Source: a virus. Taken from it: a DNA stretch of 64,000 bases. The DNA lies in IMG/VR virus record IMGVR_UViG_3300009034_001352, positions 1 through 64,000 of that record; one strand, given 5' to 3'. The position numbers and the translations under genes were made by a program. The notes under the pieces are model-generated. The model made no database searches and was not told the origin of the DNA. It saw only the letters and a list, made by a program, of their open reading frames with translations. Below, in pieces: positions 63,796 to 64,000 of this stretch; the stretch's first letter is position 1, and each line of letters begins with the position of its first letter.

Positions 63796-64000
63796 ATGTC
63801 CAAGAAAAAGAAATCTAAAGGTATAGTACTAACAGATAAACAGGAATTAGGTAGAAGGATATTGATGGAAGATAATAAGTATACTGATATTCTTTTTGAT
63901 GGTGGTTCCAGATCTGGAAAAACACTTATTATTATTATTGTTATTATTATTCTTTGTCAGTTGTTTGTTGGTCTCCGAGCATTAGTGGCAAGAATGAAAT
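63796..64000 (+). CDS. terL: Terminase large subunit, N-terminal part (3' end outside window)
   Basis: 68 codons are visible before the window ends. DILFDGGSRSGKTLIIIIV contains the packaging ATPase Walker A (GGSRSGKT), preceded by TDKQELGRRILMED and followed by a hydrophobic strand and LRALVARMK. The order matches TerL N-terminal ATPase domains. The nuclease half lies beyond the window. The ribosome site is weak (GGATGCATAG). Confidence 0.85.
   Translation, partial: MSKKKKSKGIVLTDKQELGRRILMEDNKYTDILFDGGSRSGKTLIIIIVIIILCQLFVGLRALVARMK

Noticed and set aside
1-64000. A CRISPR repeat-spacer array accompanying the csf genes
   Set aside because: I found no set of regularly spaced 25-40-nt direct repeats with unique spacers. 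The tandem hairpins (38606-38860) and the 18-nt arrays have the wrong period and no spacer-like inserts. Type IV-B loci usually lack arrays.
1-64000. A global genetic code change with TAG read as glutamine
   Set aside because: TAG terminates the endolysin candidate just before a terminator, and also ends the SPOUT and clamp genes with no sensible extension. All large genes are free of in-frame TAG.

Overview
The window is a contiguous piece of a strongly AT-rich, tailed double-stranded DNA phage genome. The tail genes are of siphovirus type: tape measure, distal tail and hub proteins, with no contractile sheath. Genes are packed end to end with 1-20 nt overlaps, most starts follow strong AGGAGG-type Shine-Dalgarno sites, and several clear TTTACT/TATAAT promoters are visible. 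This suggests a low-GC bacterial host, perhaps Firmicutes-like, but the sequence does not identify it. The window ends inside the large terminase gene. Portal and capsid genes are missing and would lie between the right end and the left end of a circular map, so the complete genome is larger than 64 kb.

Layout. (1) 1-12.2 kb, plus strand: the end of a radical-SAM/SPASM protein and a methyltransferase, then head closure, tail completion, tail terminator, tail tube, a G/GT-type tail chaperone pair with a probable -1 frameshift, tape measure, distal tail protein, hub, a free-standing GIY-YIG endonuclease, and fibre or receptor-binding candidates, two of which share an N-terminal domain. (2) 12.2-15.6 kb: a nucleotidyltransferase-APS kinase fusion, a lysis cassette (holin-like gene, overlapping spanin-like genes, cysteine-peptidase-like endolysin candidate) and a pentapeptide-repeat protein. 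(3) 15.6-20.1 kb, minus strand: an early block of small genes and a DUF932 gene broken at an A8 run. Two candidate hammerhead ribozymes lie in its 5' leaders, and a long structured leader has tRNA T-arm-like hairpins. (4) 20.1-20.76 kb: a divergent control region. (5) 20.6-62.2 kb, plus strand: early and replication genes. These include a replication-initiator-like protein, a SPOUT methyltransferase, Rad50 and Mre11 homologues both split into two genes (the Mre11 one by an HNH endonuclease), a sigma-like factor, primase, SNF2 helicase, ParB-like and IS110-like genes between two 18-nt-period repeat arrays, DnaB-type helicase, sliding clamp, a uracil-DNA-glycosylase/DNA polymerase I fusion, clamp loader, gp32-like SSB, RecA, a PD-(D/E)XK nuclease, a ThyX-like protein and DUF6745. 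(6) 62.2-64 kb: small and large terminase with small genes between.

The most striking locus is 45.67-49.49 kb. A complete type IV-B CRISPR-Cas effector operon (csf1, cas11, csf2, csf3 and a cysH-like gene, plus a SPOUT-like gene) is translationally coupled to the DNA polymerase and sits directly before the clamp loader. I find no CRISPR array, cas1/cas2, cas6/csf5 or DinG (csf4) in the window, as expected for IV-B. Its placement inside the replisome cluster argues for a role tied to phage replication or RNA scavenging and not classical adaptive immunity.

RNA-level signals are unusually rich. There are two hammerhead-like motifs, two leaders with the same interleaved A-B-A'-B'-U6 attenuator layout (20613-20748 and 22783-22871), four tandem hairpins with compensatory stem changes (38606-38854), and the 18-nt alternating arrays (34921-35018 and 36557-36672). 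Several small ORFs also carry in-frame amber codons. All functional calls are homology-by-eye from motifs. No database search was run.
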